Origin: JAJXWB01 sp046349215
Lineage (GTDB): Bacteria > Pseudomonadota > Alphaproteobacteria > Rhizobiales > Beijerinckiaceae
Length of the DNA stretch: 64,000 bases
NCBI GenBank assembly: GCA_046349215.1
Contig: JAXMCV010000001.1
Span: 992,001-1,056,000 of the forward strand
Direction of reading: 5' to 3'
The translations under genes were made by a program, and so were the position numbers. This document shows positions 8,508 to 17,205 of this stretch, piece by piece (the stretch's first letter is position 1; every line of letters begins with the position of its first letter). The notes under the pieces were generated by a model. It did not search any database. It saw nothing but the letters and a program-made list of their open reading frames with translations, and had not been told where the DNA came from.

Positions 8508-9784
8508 CGCAACACGCCAAGACGATCGAGCCGTCGCGCGCCTCCACCGTCCAGACGATACGAACGCCGGGCGGCATCGACGTCTGGCTGGTCGAGGATT
8601 ACGCCGTTCCGCTCGTGGCGGTTCAGTTCGCTTTCCGCGGCGGCGCATCGCAGGACCCCGAACGGTTGCCCGGGGTCGCGACCATGCTTGCCGGCCTGCT
8701 CGACGAGGGCGCCGGGCCTTACGACGCCACCGCCTTTCACGAAGCGCTGGACGACATAGCCGCGCACCTGCACTTCTCGGCCGATCGCGACTATATCGGC
8801 GGACATTTCCAGACGCTGACGCGCAATCTCGATCCAGCTTTCGAACTGCTGCGGCTGGCGGTCGGAGAGGCGCGCCTGGATCAGGGCGCGATCGACCGCG
8901 TGTGCTCGCAGCTCGTGGCGAGCCTGCGCCGCGAATTGAAGGACCCGGATTCAGCGGCATCCCGCGCGTTCCGGACCGCCGCTTTCCCCGGCCATCCCTA
9001 TGGCCGCGCCGCACGCGGGGAAATCGATCTTCTCCCGAAAATCACGCGCGACGATCTCGCCGAGTTGCGCACGAAGAATATGGCGCGCGACAATCTCGTC
9101 GTCGCCGTCGTCGGCGCGATCGACGCCGTTTCCCTCTCGGAGCGCCTCGACCTCGCGTTCGGCGGCCTGCCCGCCAGGAGCGACCTGGCGCTCGTGCCGC
9201 CTGCGCGCTTCAGCGGTCTCGGCTCGAAAGTCGTCACCGACATCGACGTGCCGCAGACGACGATCCGTTTCGGCCGCCCCGGCCTCGATCGCGCCGATCC
9301 CGACTTCATGGCCGGCGTCGTCGTCAATCACATTCTGGGGGGAGGCGTGTTCACGGCCCGCCTGTTCCGCGAGGTGCGCGAGAAGCGCGGCCTCGCCTAT
9401 TCCGTCTATTCGCAGATGCAGAACAACGAAGCGGCGGCGCTGCTTGCGGGCGCCACCTCGACGAAGAACGACCGCGCCGCGGAATCGCTTGCGGTGATCG
9501 AGGAGCAGATTCGCGATCTCAGCGACAACGGGCCGACGGAAGAAGAATTGGAAAAGGCGCGCAAGTTCCTGATCGGATCCTATGCGCTGCGCTTCGACAC
9601 CTCGACCAAGATCGCCGGCAATCTGCTGCATCTGCAGCTCGAGCGCCGCACGCCGGCCTATCTCGATGAGCGCAACAGGCTGATCGCCGCCGTCACGATG
9701 GACGACGCGAAGCGGGCGGCGAAAAAGCTGTTCGGCGATGGAGCGCTTCTCGTCACCGCCGCCGGTCGTCCGACGGGCATGTGA
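8504..9784 (+). CDS. M16 family protein lacking the zinc motif, partner subunit
   Basis: A 426-residue product from a GTG at 8504 that overlaps the previous stop (GTGA), with GGAGAAG about 6 bases upstream. The M16 fold is clear: 'VPLVAVQFAFRGGASQDP', 'GVATMLAGLLDEG' and the C-terminal 'LFREVREKRGLAYSVYS' that contacts substrate in M16 enzymes. Where the catalytic member has HFLEH, this one has 'MLAGLLDEG', so zinc binding and catalysis should be absent. The C-terminal Arg-Tyr pair ('REKRGLAYSVYS') is retained, as expected of a regulatory/substrate-binding subunit. It ends 21 bp from the convergent methyltransferase. Confidence 0.92.
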   Translation: MTQHAKTIEPSRASTVQTIRTPGGIDVWLVEDYAVPLVAVQFAFRGGASQDPERLPGVATMLAGLLDEGAGPYDATAFHEALDDIAAHLHFSADRDYIGGHFQTLTRNLDPAFELLRLAVGEARLDQGAIDRVCSQLVASLRRELKDPDSAASRAFRTAAFPGHPYGRAARGEIDLLPKITRDDLAELRTKNMARDNLVVAVVGAIDAVSLSERLDLAFGGLPARSDLALVPPARFSGLGSKVVTDIDVPQTTIRFGRPGLDRADPDFMAGVVVNHILGGGVFTARLFREVREKRGLAYSVYSQMQNNEAAALLAGATSTKNDRAAESLAVIEEQIRDLSDNGPTEEELEKARKFLIGSYALRFDTSTKIAGNLLHLQLERRTPAYLDERNRLIAAVTMDDAKRAAKKLFGDGALLVTAAGRPTGM

Positions 9785-9795
9785 CGCAGGAATTT

Positions 9796-9829
9796 CTCGT
9801 TGCGATCAGGCTTTCTTGATCGCAACGAG
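9796..9829. terminator. Long hairpin between two convergent genes
   Basis: CTCGTTGCGATCA and TGATCGCAACGAG form a perfect 13-bp stem around an 8-nt loop, extendable by three more pairs including one wobble. It covers the stop codon of the minus-strand methyltransferase and lies 12 bp after the M16 stop. No T-run follows on either strand, so it may be a 3'-end stabilising hairpin rather than an intrinsic terminator. Confidence 0.4.
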
Positions 9830-10627
9830 GAAGAAGCGATCGCGCGGCGGCTCTGTCCCGCGCGCGAAGGGCGCGAAATCCACTTTCGCGTTGTCCGGCG
9901 ACCAGTAGAGATCGAAACTCTCGTCGAACATGTCGATCACGTCGGCGTTGCGGCCGCCGAATTGCCCGATGTCGGCGTCGCCGTGCACTTCCAGGAACCA
10001 GGAAGCCTTCGAGGCGAGCGTGTTGGGCGCGCCCTTCAGGGCTTCCAGTTCGTAGCCCTCGATGTCGACATAAACGAGATCGGGCGCGCCATAGCGCGCA
10101 GCCAGCGTGTCGATCGACAGGCCATCCACCGTCTTCACGGCGTAATTGTTGGCGCCCGAGGCGATCATGCCGTTGCGACGCTGGCTGAAGCTGATCGGCC
10201 CATCCTCGCGCGCGGCGGCCGCATGCAGGATTTCCACGTTCTTCATGCCGTTGAGTTCGACGTTCCTGCGGCCCACCTCGGCGTTTCGCTCCGTGGCCTC
10301 GACCGCCACGACCCTGCCGCCCGGCGCGACTTCCGCGCCCATCATCATGGCGACGACAGCCTGGTGCGCGCCGACATCCAGCACGAAGGCGCCGGGCTGC
10401 AGGCCACGGCCCTTCAGCAGGTCGAATTCGCGCGGACGTTCCGTGCCGGCGCCGTACCAGAGCGCCGCCGTCTTGTCGGCCAGGAGCACCTTGAACTGGT
10501 TGCCGCCGAAGTCGTTGGTCACGACCCGTTCGCGGAACGCGATGTCCTCGACGCGGTGCTTGACTGCGCGAAGGGCGTTGGCGACCGAGTTGACGATCGG
10601 CGACGAAGAGGTGGCGGTCGGGCTCAA
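9806..10627 (-). CDS. FkbM-family methyltransferase
   Basis: A 273-residue product with the SAM-binding Rossmann motif 'AFVLDVGAHQAVVAMMMGAE' (about residues 82-101), motif II 'GRVVAVEATERNAEVG', and the FkbM-typical 'LVYVDIEGYELEALKGA' followed by 'LEVHGD'. Such enzymes O-methylate sugars or small molecules; the acceptor is unknown here. The start is a TTG at 10627 with GGAG six bases upstream; no in-frame ATG exists before the Rossmann core. The gene stands alone on the minus strand between the M16 pair and mutL, with no glycan cluster next to it. Confidence 0.88.
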   Translation of the reverse strand: MSPTATSSSPIVNSVANALRAVKHRVEDIAFRERVVTNDFGGNQFKVLLADKTAALWYGAGTERPREFDLLKGRGLQPGAFVLDVGAHQAVVAMMMGAEVAPGGRVVAVEATERNAEVGRRNVELNGMKNVEILHAAAAREDGPISFSQRRNGMIASGANNYAVKTVDGLSIDTLAARYGAPDLVYVDIEGYELEALKGAPNTLASKASWFLEVHGDADIGQFGGRNADVIDMFDESFDLYWSPDNAKVDFAPFARGTEPPRDRFFLVAIKKA

Positions 10628-10866
10628 GGCGCGCTCCGGGATCGAGAATAGCGAGGCCGGAACATCGCCGTTCGCGGCCCGGATAACAATGCGTCGCGGG
10701 CCTTGCCGGCGGCTATTTCTGAGCGGGTGCTTAATGAAAGTAGTTGCTATTAACAGACTTGCGGGCCTGTTCGGACTGCGCTCGCGCCCGGCTCATGGTA
10801 AACAGAATCCATGTGCTGTCGCGATTCCATGACGTTAGGTCGTATCGCTGCCGCGCGAGGGCATTC

Positions 10867-12645
10867 ATGACCGTTCGCCTGCTCGATCCCGTGACGATCG
10901 ATCGCATCGCCGCCGGCGAAGTGGTCGAGCGCCCCGCGTCGGCGGTCAAGGAACTGGTCGAGAACGCGCTCGACGCCGGCGCGCGCAGAATCGAGATCGC
11001 GCTCGAAGACGGCGGGCGCAGGCTGATCCGGGTGATCGACGACGGCTGCGGCATGGATGCCGCCGATCTCCAGCTCGCGGTCGAACGGCACGCGACGTCG
11101 AAACTGCCGGACGGCGATCTCTCGAATATCGCGACGCTCGGCTTTCGCGGCGAGGCGCTGCCGTCGATCGGCTCCGTCGCGCAATTGTCGATCGACACGC
11201 GAACGAAAGACGCGGAGCACGGACTGTCCATTCGCGTCGACGCCGGCATCCGGCGCGACGTTCAGCCGTCTTCCTGGCCGCGCGGCGCGCGCATCGAGGT
11301 GCGCGACCTGTTCGCCGCCACGCCGGCGCGTCTCAAATTCCTCAAGTCTCCGCGCGCGGAAGCGCAGGCTGTCGCCGACATCGTGCGACGCATTGCCCTG
11401 GCGCACAGCGACGTCTCCTTCGCGCTGTCCGGCGATCACCTGACGGCGCTCGATTTTCGCGCCGGAGATTTCGCGACACGGGTCGCGCAGGTGGTCGGCC
11501 GTGATTTCGTCGACAATGCCTTTCCGATCGAAGCTGAACGCGACGGCGTGCGCCTGTCCGGCTACGCCTGCGTGCCGACCTGGCACCGCGCGACGGCTGC
11601 GATGCAATATGTCTTCGTCAACGGCCGCCCGGTGCGCGACAAACTGCTCGCCGGCGCGCTGCGCGGCGCCTATGTCGATTTCCTGCCTGCCGGCCGGCAT
11701 CCGGCCGTCGTGCTGTTCGTCGAATGCGATCCGCGCGAGGTGGACGTCAACGTTCATCCCGCCAAGGCCGAAGTGCGCTTCCGGGATCCGGGCCTCGTGC
11801 GCGGCCTCGTCGTCGGCGCCCTGAAGCGCGCCATCGAGGCGCAAGGACATCGCGCAGCGAATGCGTCGCAGGCCGCGATTTCAGCCTTTGCGCGCGGCTT
11901 CGGCGCTGCCTCGGCGCGGCCGCGGCAAGACTGGGACTGGCGCGCTTCGCCAGCCGCGCCGTCCGGAATGAGCGAAGCGCAGCAGGCCGCTTTCGATATC
12001 GGGCATGTCTCGCCTTCCGCCGATGCGCGCGGCGCCTTCGAGGCGCCGGCGCCGGAGCACACGGCTGCGCCGCTCGGCGCGGTGCGCACGCAGATGCACG
12101 AGAACTACATCGTGGCGCAGACGCGCGACGGCATGGTCATCGTCGACCAGCATGCCGCGCACGAACGCCTCACCTACGAGAAGCTGAAAAAGCAACGCGC
12201 CGAGCACGGCGTGGCGCGCCAGGGGCTGCTCGTTCCGGAAGTGGTCGAACTCGACGAATCCTCCGCCGCGCGCATCGCAGTTGCGGCAGGCGAACTGGAG
12301 ACGCTCGGCCTCGTCGTCGAGGCCTTCGGGCCGGGCGCCATACTTGTGCGGGAGACGCCGGCCCTGCTCGGCCGCGCCGACGTGAAGCGGCTCATCGCCG
12401 ACGTCGCCGATACGCTGGCCGAGGATTCCTCGCTCGCGGGCCTCGAGCGCCGGCTCGACCACGTGCTGGCGACCATCGCCTGCCACGGCTCGGTGCGCTC
12501 CGGCCGGCGGCTGACGCCCGAGGAGATGAACGCGCTGCTGCGTGAGATGGAGGCGACGCCGGGGTCCGGCCAGTGCAATCACGGCCGTCCGACCTGGGTC
12601 GAACTGAAGCTGGCGGACATCGAAAAGCTGTTCGGCCGGCGATAG
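10867..12645 (+). CDS. mutL: DNA mismatch repair protein MutL with endonuclease motif
   Basis: A 592-residue product. The N-terminal GHKL ATPase shows 'DRIAAGEVVERPASAVKEL', 'ENALDAGA', 'DDGCGM' and 'TLGFRGEAL'. After a low-complexity linker (about residues 330-410) the C-terminal dimerisation domain carries 'DQHAAHERLTYE', which fits the DQHA(x)2E(x)4E endonuclease motif. Further metal-site motifs are 'ACHGSVRSGR' and 'CNHGRPTW'. This is the nicking type of MutL found in organisms without MutH. It acts with MutS in strand-directed repair. The ATG at 10867 gives the canonical N-terminus MTVRLLDPVTIDRIAAGE. Confidence 0.97.
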   Translation: MTVRLLDPVTIDRIAAGEVVERPASAVKELVENALDAGARRIEIALEDGGRRLIRVIDDGCGMDAADLQLAVERHATSKLPDGDLSNIATLGFRGEALPSIGSVAQLSIDTRTKDAEHGLSIRVDAGIRRDVQPSSWPRGARIEVRDLFAATPARLKFLKSPRAEAQAVADIVRRIALAHSDVSFALSGDHLTALDFRAGDFATRVAQVVGRDFVDNAFPIEAERDGVRLSGYACVPTWHRATAAMQYVFVNGRPVRDKLLAGALRGAYVDFLPAGRHPAVVLFVECDPREVDVNVHPAKAEVRFRDPGLVRGLVVGALKRAIEAQGHRAANASQAAISAFARGFGAASARPRQDWDWRASPAAPSGMSEAQQAAFDIGHVSPSADARGAFEAPAPEHTAAPLGAVRTQMHENYIVAQTRDGMVIVDQHAAHERLTYEKLKKQRAEHGVARQGLLVPEVVELDESSAARIAVAAGELETLGLVVEAFGPGAILVRETPALLGRADVKRLIADVADTLAEDSSLAGLERRLDHVLATIACHGSVRSGRRLTPEEMNALLREMEATPGSGQCNHGRPTWVELKLADIEKLFGRR

Positions 12646-12716
12646 CCCAGCGCGGGCCTAGCCGCGCGGCGCGGTCGCCCTATTCTTCCCGGTGTCCAGA
12701 CATCCGGGAGATTCCA

Positions 12717-13157
12717 ATGGTCGACAAGATCAAGCCGCTGCTCACCGTCGCCGCCACCGCCACGGGCGGGCGCAACGGCCATACCGCCGCCGCCGACGGA
12801 TCGGTGAAGGCCGACCTGTCGGTCGCCAGGGAGATGGGCGGTCCCGGCAAGCCCGGCACGACGACGCCGGAGCACCTGTTTGCGGCGGGCTATGCGGCCT
12901 GTTTCGGCGGCGCGCTCGATTTCATCGCCAAGTCCCACAAGAAGGACGCCTCCAAGGCGGCGATCACCTGCAACGTGTCGATCGGTCCGCGCGAGGGCGG
13001 CGGCTTCGGCCTCGCGGTCAAGATGCATGTCGAGGACAAGAGCCTGCCGCAGGCCGAACTGGAAGCGCTCGTGAAGGAAGCGCACGAGAAGATCTGCCCC
13101 TATTCCCACGCCACGCGGAACAATGTGGATGTGCAGCTGGAGGTGGTGGGGGGCTGA
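12717..13157 (+). CDS. ohr: Organic hydroperoxide resistance protein (Ohr/OsmC family)
   Basis: A 146-residue product. The two redox cysteines lie in 'AAGYAACFGGAL' (about residue 61) and 'EKICPYSHATRNN' (about residue 126), the typical spacing and contexts for Ohr. It reduces organic hydroperoxides in the cytosol using dihydrolipoamide-dependent thiols. The start at 12717 follows CGGGAG. It is separated by 71 bp from mutL. A MarR-type OhrR regulator, the usual partner, is not next to it. Ohr is preferred over OsmC because of 'TTPEHLFAAGYAACF', but the subfamilies are close. Confidence 0.9.
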   Translation: MVDKIKPLLTVAATATGGRNGHTAAADGSVKADLSVAREMGGPGKPGTTTPEHLFAAGYAACFGGALDFIAKSHKKDASKAAITCNVSIGPREGGGFGLAVKMHVEDKSLPQAELEALVKEAHEKICPYSHATRNNVDVQLEVVGG

Positions 13158-13275
13158 GCCCCCTTCCCCGCCACCGACCGCCTTCGCCGCAATCCATTCA
13201 CCCTCCCCCTCATTTCCGGGTGCGGCGCGGCGACCCGCCTGCTAAACAAAGCGCCAAATTCGAAGGATCGGCGCT

Positions 13276-14409
13276 GTGGCAGGCAGGAACGGACGGAATG
13301 GAGCGAAGGCCGGCGGGGAAACCCTGCTCGGCCATCTCGTCGCATCCGGCTACCGGCGCGCCGAACCGGCGATCCTGCAGCCGGCCGCTGTCTATCTCGA
13401 CCAGCTCGGCGAGGACATGCGCGGGCGGCTGTACCTGACGACGGACGCAGCCGGGACGGAACTCTGCCTGCGCCCGGAATTCACCCTGGCGGTCAGCCAG
13501 GCCTATCTGGCCTCCTCCGCCGCCGGAAAGACCGCAGGCTTTTCCTATCTGGGGCCGGTCTTCCGTTTCCGGCCGGACGCGCCCGGCGAATTCCTGCAGG
13601 CGGGCCTCGAAAGCTTCGGCCGCAAGGACCGCGAGGCCGCGGACGCCGAAATCCTGTCGCTGTCGCTCGAAGCCGCCGCCAAGGCTGGCCGGGAAGACCT
13701 GACGGTGACGATCGGCGACGCCGGCCTGTTCGCGAAGTTTCTGGAATCGCTCGACCTGCCGGCGACCTGGCTGCGCCGCATCCGGCGCGGGCTGGCCCAG
13801 GGGGCTTCGCTCGAGACCGTCCTCGCCGCCCCGCCCGCCGGCAATGGCGACGACCATTCGGGCGTGCTCGCCGCGCTCGAGGGCGCCGACAAGCAGGGGG
13901 CGCGCGCGCTGGTCGAGGACCTCCTGTCGATCGCCGGCATCTCCTCTGTCGGCGGCCGCTCGCCCGGCGAGATCGCCGAGCGTTTTCTCGAACAGGCGAG
14001 CCTGCGCTCCGGCCCGGGCCTTTCGGCGGACAAGCGCGACCTGATCGTGCGCTACCTCGCCGTCTCGGGCGACCCGGACGCGGCGCTGGAAAAAATCCGC
14101 AAGATCGCCGAGGGCGCGAAACTCGACCTCGGCGCCGCGCTCGACGGCTTCTACCAGCGCCTCAACTTCATGGCGGCGCGTGGCCTCGATCCCTCCTCGA
14201 TGAAATTCTCGGCGCGCTTCGGGCGTCGCCTCGACTATTACACGGGCTTCGTGTTCGAGGCCCACGACCGGCAGGCCGCGCCCGACAAGCCGCTGATCGG
14301 CGGCGGGCGCTACGACCGCCTGCTCGCCTCGCTCGGCGCGAAGAAGGACATTCCTGCCGTCGGCGCGGCTATCTGGGTCGAACGCCTGTTTCCGGAGGCC
14401 TCGGCGTGA
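13276..14409 (+). CDS. hisZ: ATP phosphoribosyltransferase regulatory subunit
   Basis: A 377-residue HisRS-paralogue that lacks aminoacylation ability and activates HisG in histidine biosynthesis. Class II synthetase-like core: 'AVYLDQLGEDMRGRLYLTTD', motif 2-like 'GFSYLGPVFRFRPDAPGEFLQAGLESFGR', and the HisRS-like 'FGRRLDYYTGFVFEAHD' and 'LIGGGRYDRLLASLG'. The GTG start at 13276 is the only one that gives a complete core. It overlaps hisG by four bases (GTGA). The genuine hisS lies about 3.4 kb away on the other strand; in many rhizobia the three genes are contiguous. Confidence 0.94.
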   Translation: MAGRNGRNGAKAGGETLLGHLVASGYRRAEPAILQPAAVYLDQLGEDMRGRLYLTTDAAGTELCLRPEFTLAVSQAYLASSAAGKTAGFSYLGPVFRFRPDAPGEFLQAGLESFGRKDREAADAEILSLSLEAAAKAGREDLTVTIGDAGLFAKFLESLDLPATWLRRIRRGLAQGASLETVLAAPPAGNGDDHSGVLAALEGADKQGARALVEDLLSIAGISSVGGRSPGEIAERFLEQASLRSGPGLSADKRDLIVRYLAVSGDPDAALEKIRKIAEGAKLDLGAALDGFYQRLNFMAARGLDPSSMKFSARFGRRLDYYTGFVFEAHDRQAAPDKPLIGGGRYDRLLASLGAKKDIPAVGAAIWVERLFPEASA

Positions 14410-15398
14410 GCGACAGCAAACTCCAGGCCATCGGCGGCAAACTCATTGTCGCCGTCCCCTCGAAGGGCCGTTTGCAGGAAAACGCCAATGCGTTCTTTGC
14501 GCGCGCCGGACTCGACGTGGTGCAGGGGCGCGGCGCGCGCGACTATCGCGGCGTGCTGAAGGGCGTCGACAATGTCGAGATCGCCTTCCTGTCGGCATCC
14601 GACATCACGACGCACCTCGCGCAGGGGCTCGTGCACATGGGCGTCACGGGCGAGGATCTCGTGCGCGAGACGATCCCGGACGCCGAGACCAAGGTGGAAC
14701 TGCTGACGCCGCTCGGCTTCGGCCACGCCAATGTCGTCGTCGCCGTGCCGCAGGCCTGGATCGACGTGCGCAACATGGCTGACCTCGCCGACGTCGCCGC
14801 CGCCTTCCGCTCGCGGCGCGGCCAGCGCATGCGCGTCGCCACCAAATACATCAACATCACGCGCCGCTTCTTTTCCGGCCACGGCGTCGCAGACTATCGC
14901 ATCGTCGAGAGTCTCGGCGCGACCGAAGGCGCGCCCGCTGCGGGACAGGCGGAACTCGTCGTCGACATCACCACGACCGGCGCCACGCTGAAGGCCAATG
15001 CGCTGAAGGTGCTGGACGACGGCGTGATGCTGAAGTCGGAAGCCAATCTCGTCGCTTCGCTGACCGCGCCCTGGAACGATGAAACGCGCGAGGCTGCGCG
15101 GCTGATCCTGGCGCGAATCGCGGCGGAGGAAGAAGCCCGCACGACGCGCGAAGTGCGCGCGCGGGTCGAGGACCTCTCCGATTCCAAGCTGAAGAAGGCG
15201 GCGGGCAAATTCGAGGCGCGGCTGCGCGGGCGCGGCGCCGAAGGGCTCGTCATCGTCTCGTGCCCGAAGGACAATGCCGCGCAACTCGCGGAATGGCTGA
15301 TCAAGCACGGCGCGGAAACCGTGACGGTCGGCGCGCTCGACTACGTCTTCACCGCAAAGAACCCCTTGTGGGAGAGGCTCGCCAAGCGGCTCGGCTGA
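14406..15398 (+). CDS. hisG: ATP phosphoribosyltransferase catalytic subunit
   Basis: A 330-residue enzyme for the first step of histidine synthesis (ATP + PRPP to phosphoribosyl-ATP). Recognised by 'LIVAVPSKGRLQENANAFF', the phosphate loop 'ELVVDITTTGATLKAN', and 'RVATKYINITRRFF'. It has the short-form architecture that needs HisZ, with the extended C-terminal region found in alphaproteobacteria ('LSDSKLKKAAGKFEARLRG'). The GTG start at 14406 overlaps the hisZ stop, consistent with stoichiometric expression of the hetero-oligomer. Confidence 0.96.
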   Translation: MSDSKLQAIGGKLIVAVPSKGRLQENANAFFARAGLDVVQGRGARDYRGVLKGVDNVEIAFLSASDITTHLAQGLVHMGVTGEDLVRETIPDAETKVELLTPLGFGHANVVVAVPQAWIDVRNMADLADVAAAFRSRRGQRMRVATKYINITRRFFSGHGVADYRIVESLGATEGAPAAGQAELVVDITTTGATLKANALKVLDDGVMLKSEANLVASLTAPWNDETREAARLILARIAAEEEARTTREVRARVEDLSDSKLKKAAGKFEARLRGRGAEGLVIVSCPKDNAAQLAEWLIKHGAETVTVGALDYVFTAKNPLWERLAKRLG

Positions 15399-15471
15399 CA
15401 AGCCGCCCGCCGGCTTTGCCCGTCGCGCCGTTCCGGTCTAGGCTCGCGTCGCATTTTTCCGCGAGCGCTTC

Positions 15472-16047
15472 ATGATTGTCCTCATCCTCGGTCTCGTCGT
15501 CTTCCTTGGCGTGCATCTCGTGCCGACTTCGGTCCAGGGGCGCGCAGGCCTCGTCGGCAAGCTCGGCGAGAACGGCTACAAGGTCGCCTTCTCCGTCGCC
15601 TCGCTGATCGGCTTCGTGATGATCGTCTGGGGCATGGGGGCGGCGCGCGGTTCGGCCGCCGATCCGCAACTCTGGCATCCGCCGGTCTGGACGAGGCACC
15701 TCGCCTTCGCGCTGATGCTGCCGGCCTTCATCCTGCTGGTCGCCGCCTACGTGCCATCGCACATTCGCGACAAGGCGAAGCATCCGATGCTGGCGGCAGT
15801 GAAATTCTGGGCGCTGGCGCACCTTCTGGCCAATGGCGATCTCGCCGGCCTGCTGCTGTTCGGCGCCTTCCTGGCCTGGGCGGTGTACGACAGGATCTCG
15901 GTCAAGAAGCGCGGCGCCAAGGGGCCGCTCGGCGACCGGCATGGCGGCGTCACGAACGACATCATCGCGGTCGTCGTCGGAATCCTGCTCTATCTCGCCA
16001 TGTTCCGGTGGGGCCATCCCCTGCTGATCGGCGTCCCCCTCGCGTAA
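15472..16047 (+). CDS. NnrU family membrane protein
   Basis: A 191-residue, highly hydrophobic protein with about five to six membrane helices. It begins 'MIVLILGLVVFLGVHLVPT' and contains 'LLANGDLAGLLLFGAFLAWAVYDRIS', with conserved His and Asn at helix ends ('HLVP', 'AHLLANGDL'), characteristic of NnrU/isoprenoid-reductase-like membrane proteins. NnrU is linked to nitric oxide and denitrification metabolism in Rhodobacter, but family members occur far from such genes. Nothing denitrification-related is next to it here, so a function is not assigned. Confidence 0.85.
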   Translation: MIVLILGLVVFLGVHLVPTSVQGRAGLVGKLGENGYKVAFSVASLIGFVMIVWGMGAARGSAADPQLWHPPVWTRHLAFALMLPAFILLVAAYVPSHIRDKAKHPMLAAVKFWALAHLLANGDLAGLLLFGAFLAWAVYDRISVKKRGAKGPLGDRHGGVTNDIIAVVVGILLYLAMFRWGHPLLIGVPLA

Positions 16048-16112
16048 GGGCCTCGTTTTCCCGCCGCATTTTGATGTAAGAGGGCGCAAAGCGACCCATC
16101 GAGAGACGACAG

Positions 16113-16589
16113 ATGAAGAAACTCGCATACCTGCTGCTGGCCGCCGCCGCGCCCGTCCTGCTGGCGCAGCCAGCCTTCTCGCAAGGCAAGAAGAAGCCGC
16201 CGGCCGGCGAGCAGGGCCAGCAGGGAGAGCCCGAGAAGAAGAAGGCCGAGGAATACCAGGCGCCCTTCCCGACGAAGATGAACTGGATCCTGTCCAGCCT
16301 GAACGGCAAGTCGCCCCCTGCCGAGGCCACGCTGATGCTCGACGAGAATTTTCGCGGCACGGGCGCTTCCGGCTGCAACACCTATTCGGCCACGATCTAT
16401 CCGGTGAAGGGCCAGAGGCTCGCCATGGGTCCGGTCGCCCAGACCAAGAAGACCTGCTCTCCCGATCTCAACAATTTCGAGCGCGCATTCCTGACCATAC
16501 TGCACACCGGCCCGACCTGGGAGGTCAAGGGTTCGACTCTCACCGTGAAGAGCCAGGCCGGCACGCTCGTCTTCGACCGCGGCCTCTGA
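16113..16589 (+). CDS. Secreted META-domain (HslJ-like) protein
   Basis: A 158-residue product with a signal peptide (MKKLAYLLLAAAAPVLLAQPAFS). A Lys/Glu/Gln-rich linker (about residues 24-50) leads into a META domain: 'WILSSLNGKSPPAEATLMLDENFRGTGASGCNTYSATI', then 'MGPVAQTKKTC' and a final 'GTLVFDR'. The paired cysteines (SGCNTY and KKTC) are the usual META disulfide candidates. The domain occurs in HslJ and other envelope stress proteins. It starts a run of three genes with only a 7-bp gap to the next. Confidence 0.88.
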   Translation: MKKLAYLLLAAAAPVLLAQPAFSQGKKKPPAGEQGQQGEPEKKKAEEYQAPFPTKMNWILSSLNGKSPPAEATLMLDENFRGTGASGCNTYSATIYPVKGQRLAMGPVAQTKKTCSPDLNNFERAFLTILHTGPTWEVKGSTLTVKSQAGTLVFDRGL

Positions 16590-16596
16590 CGCCGCG

Positions 16597-17205
16597 ATGC
16601 GCCGCGCCGCCGCAGCGCTCGCGATCCTGCTCGCCGTCGCAGGGGGCGGCGCGGCGGGCGTGGCCGGCGCACGCTACGCGATTTCGCATCGCCTCGAGTC
16701 CGCGAGCGAGAAGCTCGACGGCTGGACCGTCAATTTCAATTATGGACGCTACGGCTCGGACCTGCTGCTGCGCGCCGCAATGTCGCAATTCGGCATGGGC
16801 GCGAACCAGGCCGAGGAGAGCGTCTATTACTCGACGCGCACCGACGCCGACGGGCGCGCCCTCGACGGGCGCTCGACCTATGTCCTGCACTTCGAGAAAG
16901 GCGCTTTGCCGCCGGTCGGCGCCTTCTGGTCGCTGTCGGCAGTCGGCGCGAGCGACCTGTTCTTTGTCGCGAACCCGATCGGGCGCTATGCGATCGGCGA
17001 CCGCACGAAAGGCCTGACGCTCAACCCGGACGGCTCGCTCGATCTCCGCATCCAGCACGACGAACCCGACGAAGGCGCCGCCAACTGGCTGCCGGTCCCC
17101 GCCGGCGAGTTCGTCCTGATGCTGCGCGCCTACGAGCCCAAGCCGGAGATATTGCTGCGCACATGGTCGCCGCCCGCCGTGCGACGCGCGGAGCGCATGG
17201 CATGA
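16597..17205 (+). CDS. DUF1214 domain protein
   Basis: A 202-residue product with an N-terminal hydrophobic anchor or signal (residues 5-27). The C-terminal half is a textbook DUF1214 domain: 'TYVLHFEKGALPPVGAFWSLSA', 'NPIGRYAIGDRT', 'LNPDGSLDLRIQ' and 'NWLPVPAGEFVLMLRAYEP'. In larger proteins this domain follows DUF1254; here the DUF1254 partner is the next gene, joined by an ATGA overlap, in reversed order. The domain fold is beta-rich and the biochemical role is unknown. Expected at the periplasmic face of the inner membrane. Confidence 0.88.
   Translation: MRRAAAALAILLAVAGGGAAGVAGARYAISHRLESASEKLDGWTVNFNYGRYGSDLLLRAAMSQFGMGANQAEESVYYSTRTDADGRALDGRSTYVLHFEKGALPPVGAFWSLSAVGASDLFFVANPIGRYAIGDRTKGLTLNPDGSLDLRIQHDEPDEGAANWLPVPAGEFVLMLRAYEPKPEILLRTWSPPAVRRAERMA

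Noticed and set aside
10735..10832. Short peptide frame starting MKVVAINRLAGLFGLRS upstream of mutL
   Set aside because: Only 32 codons, no clear ribosome site and no recognised family. A leader peptide is possible, but the sequence does not show attenuation structures.
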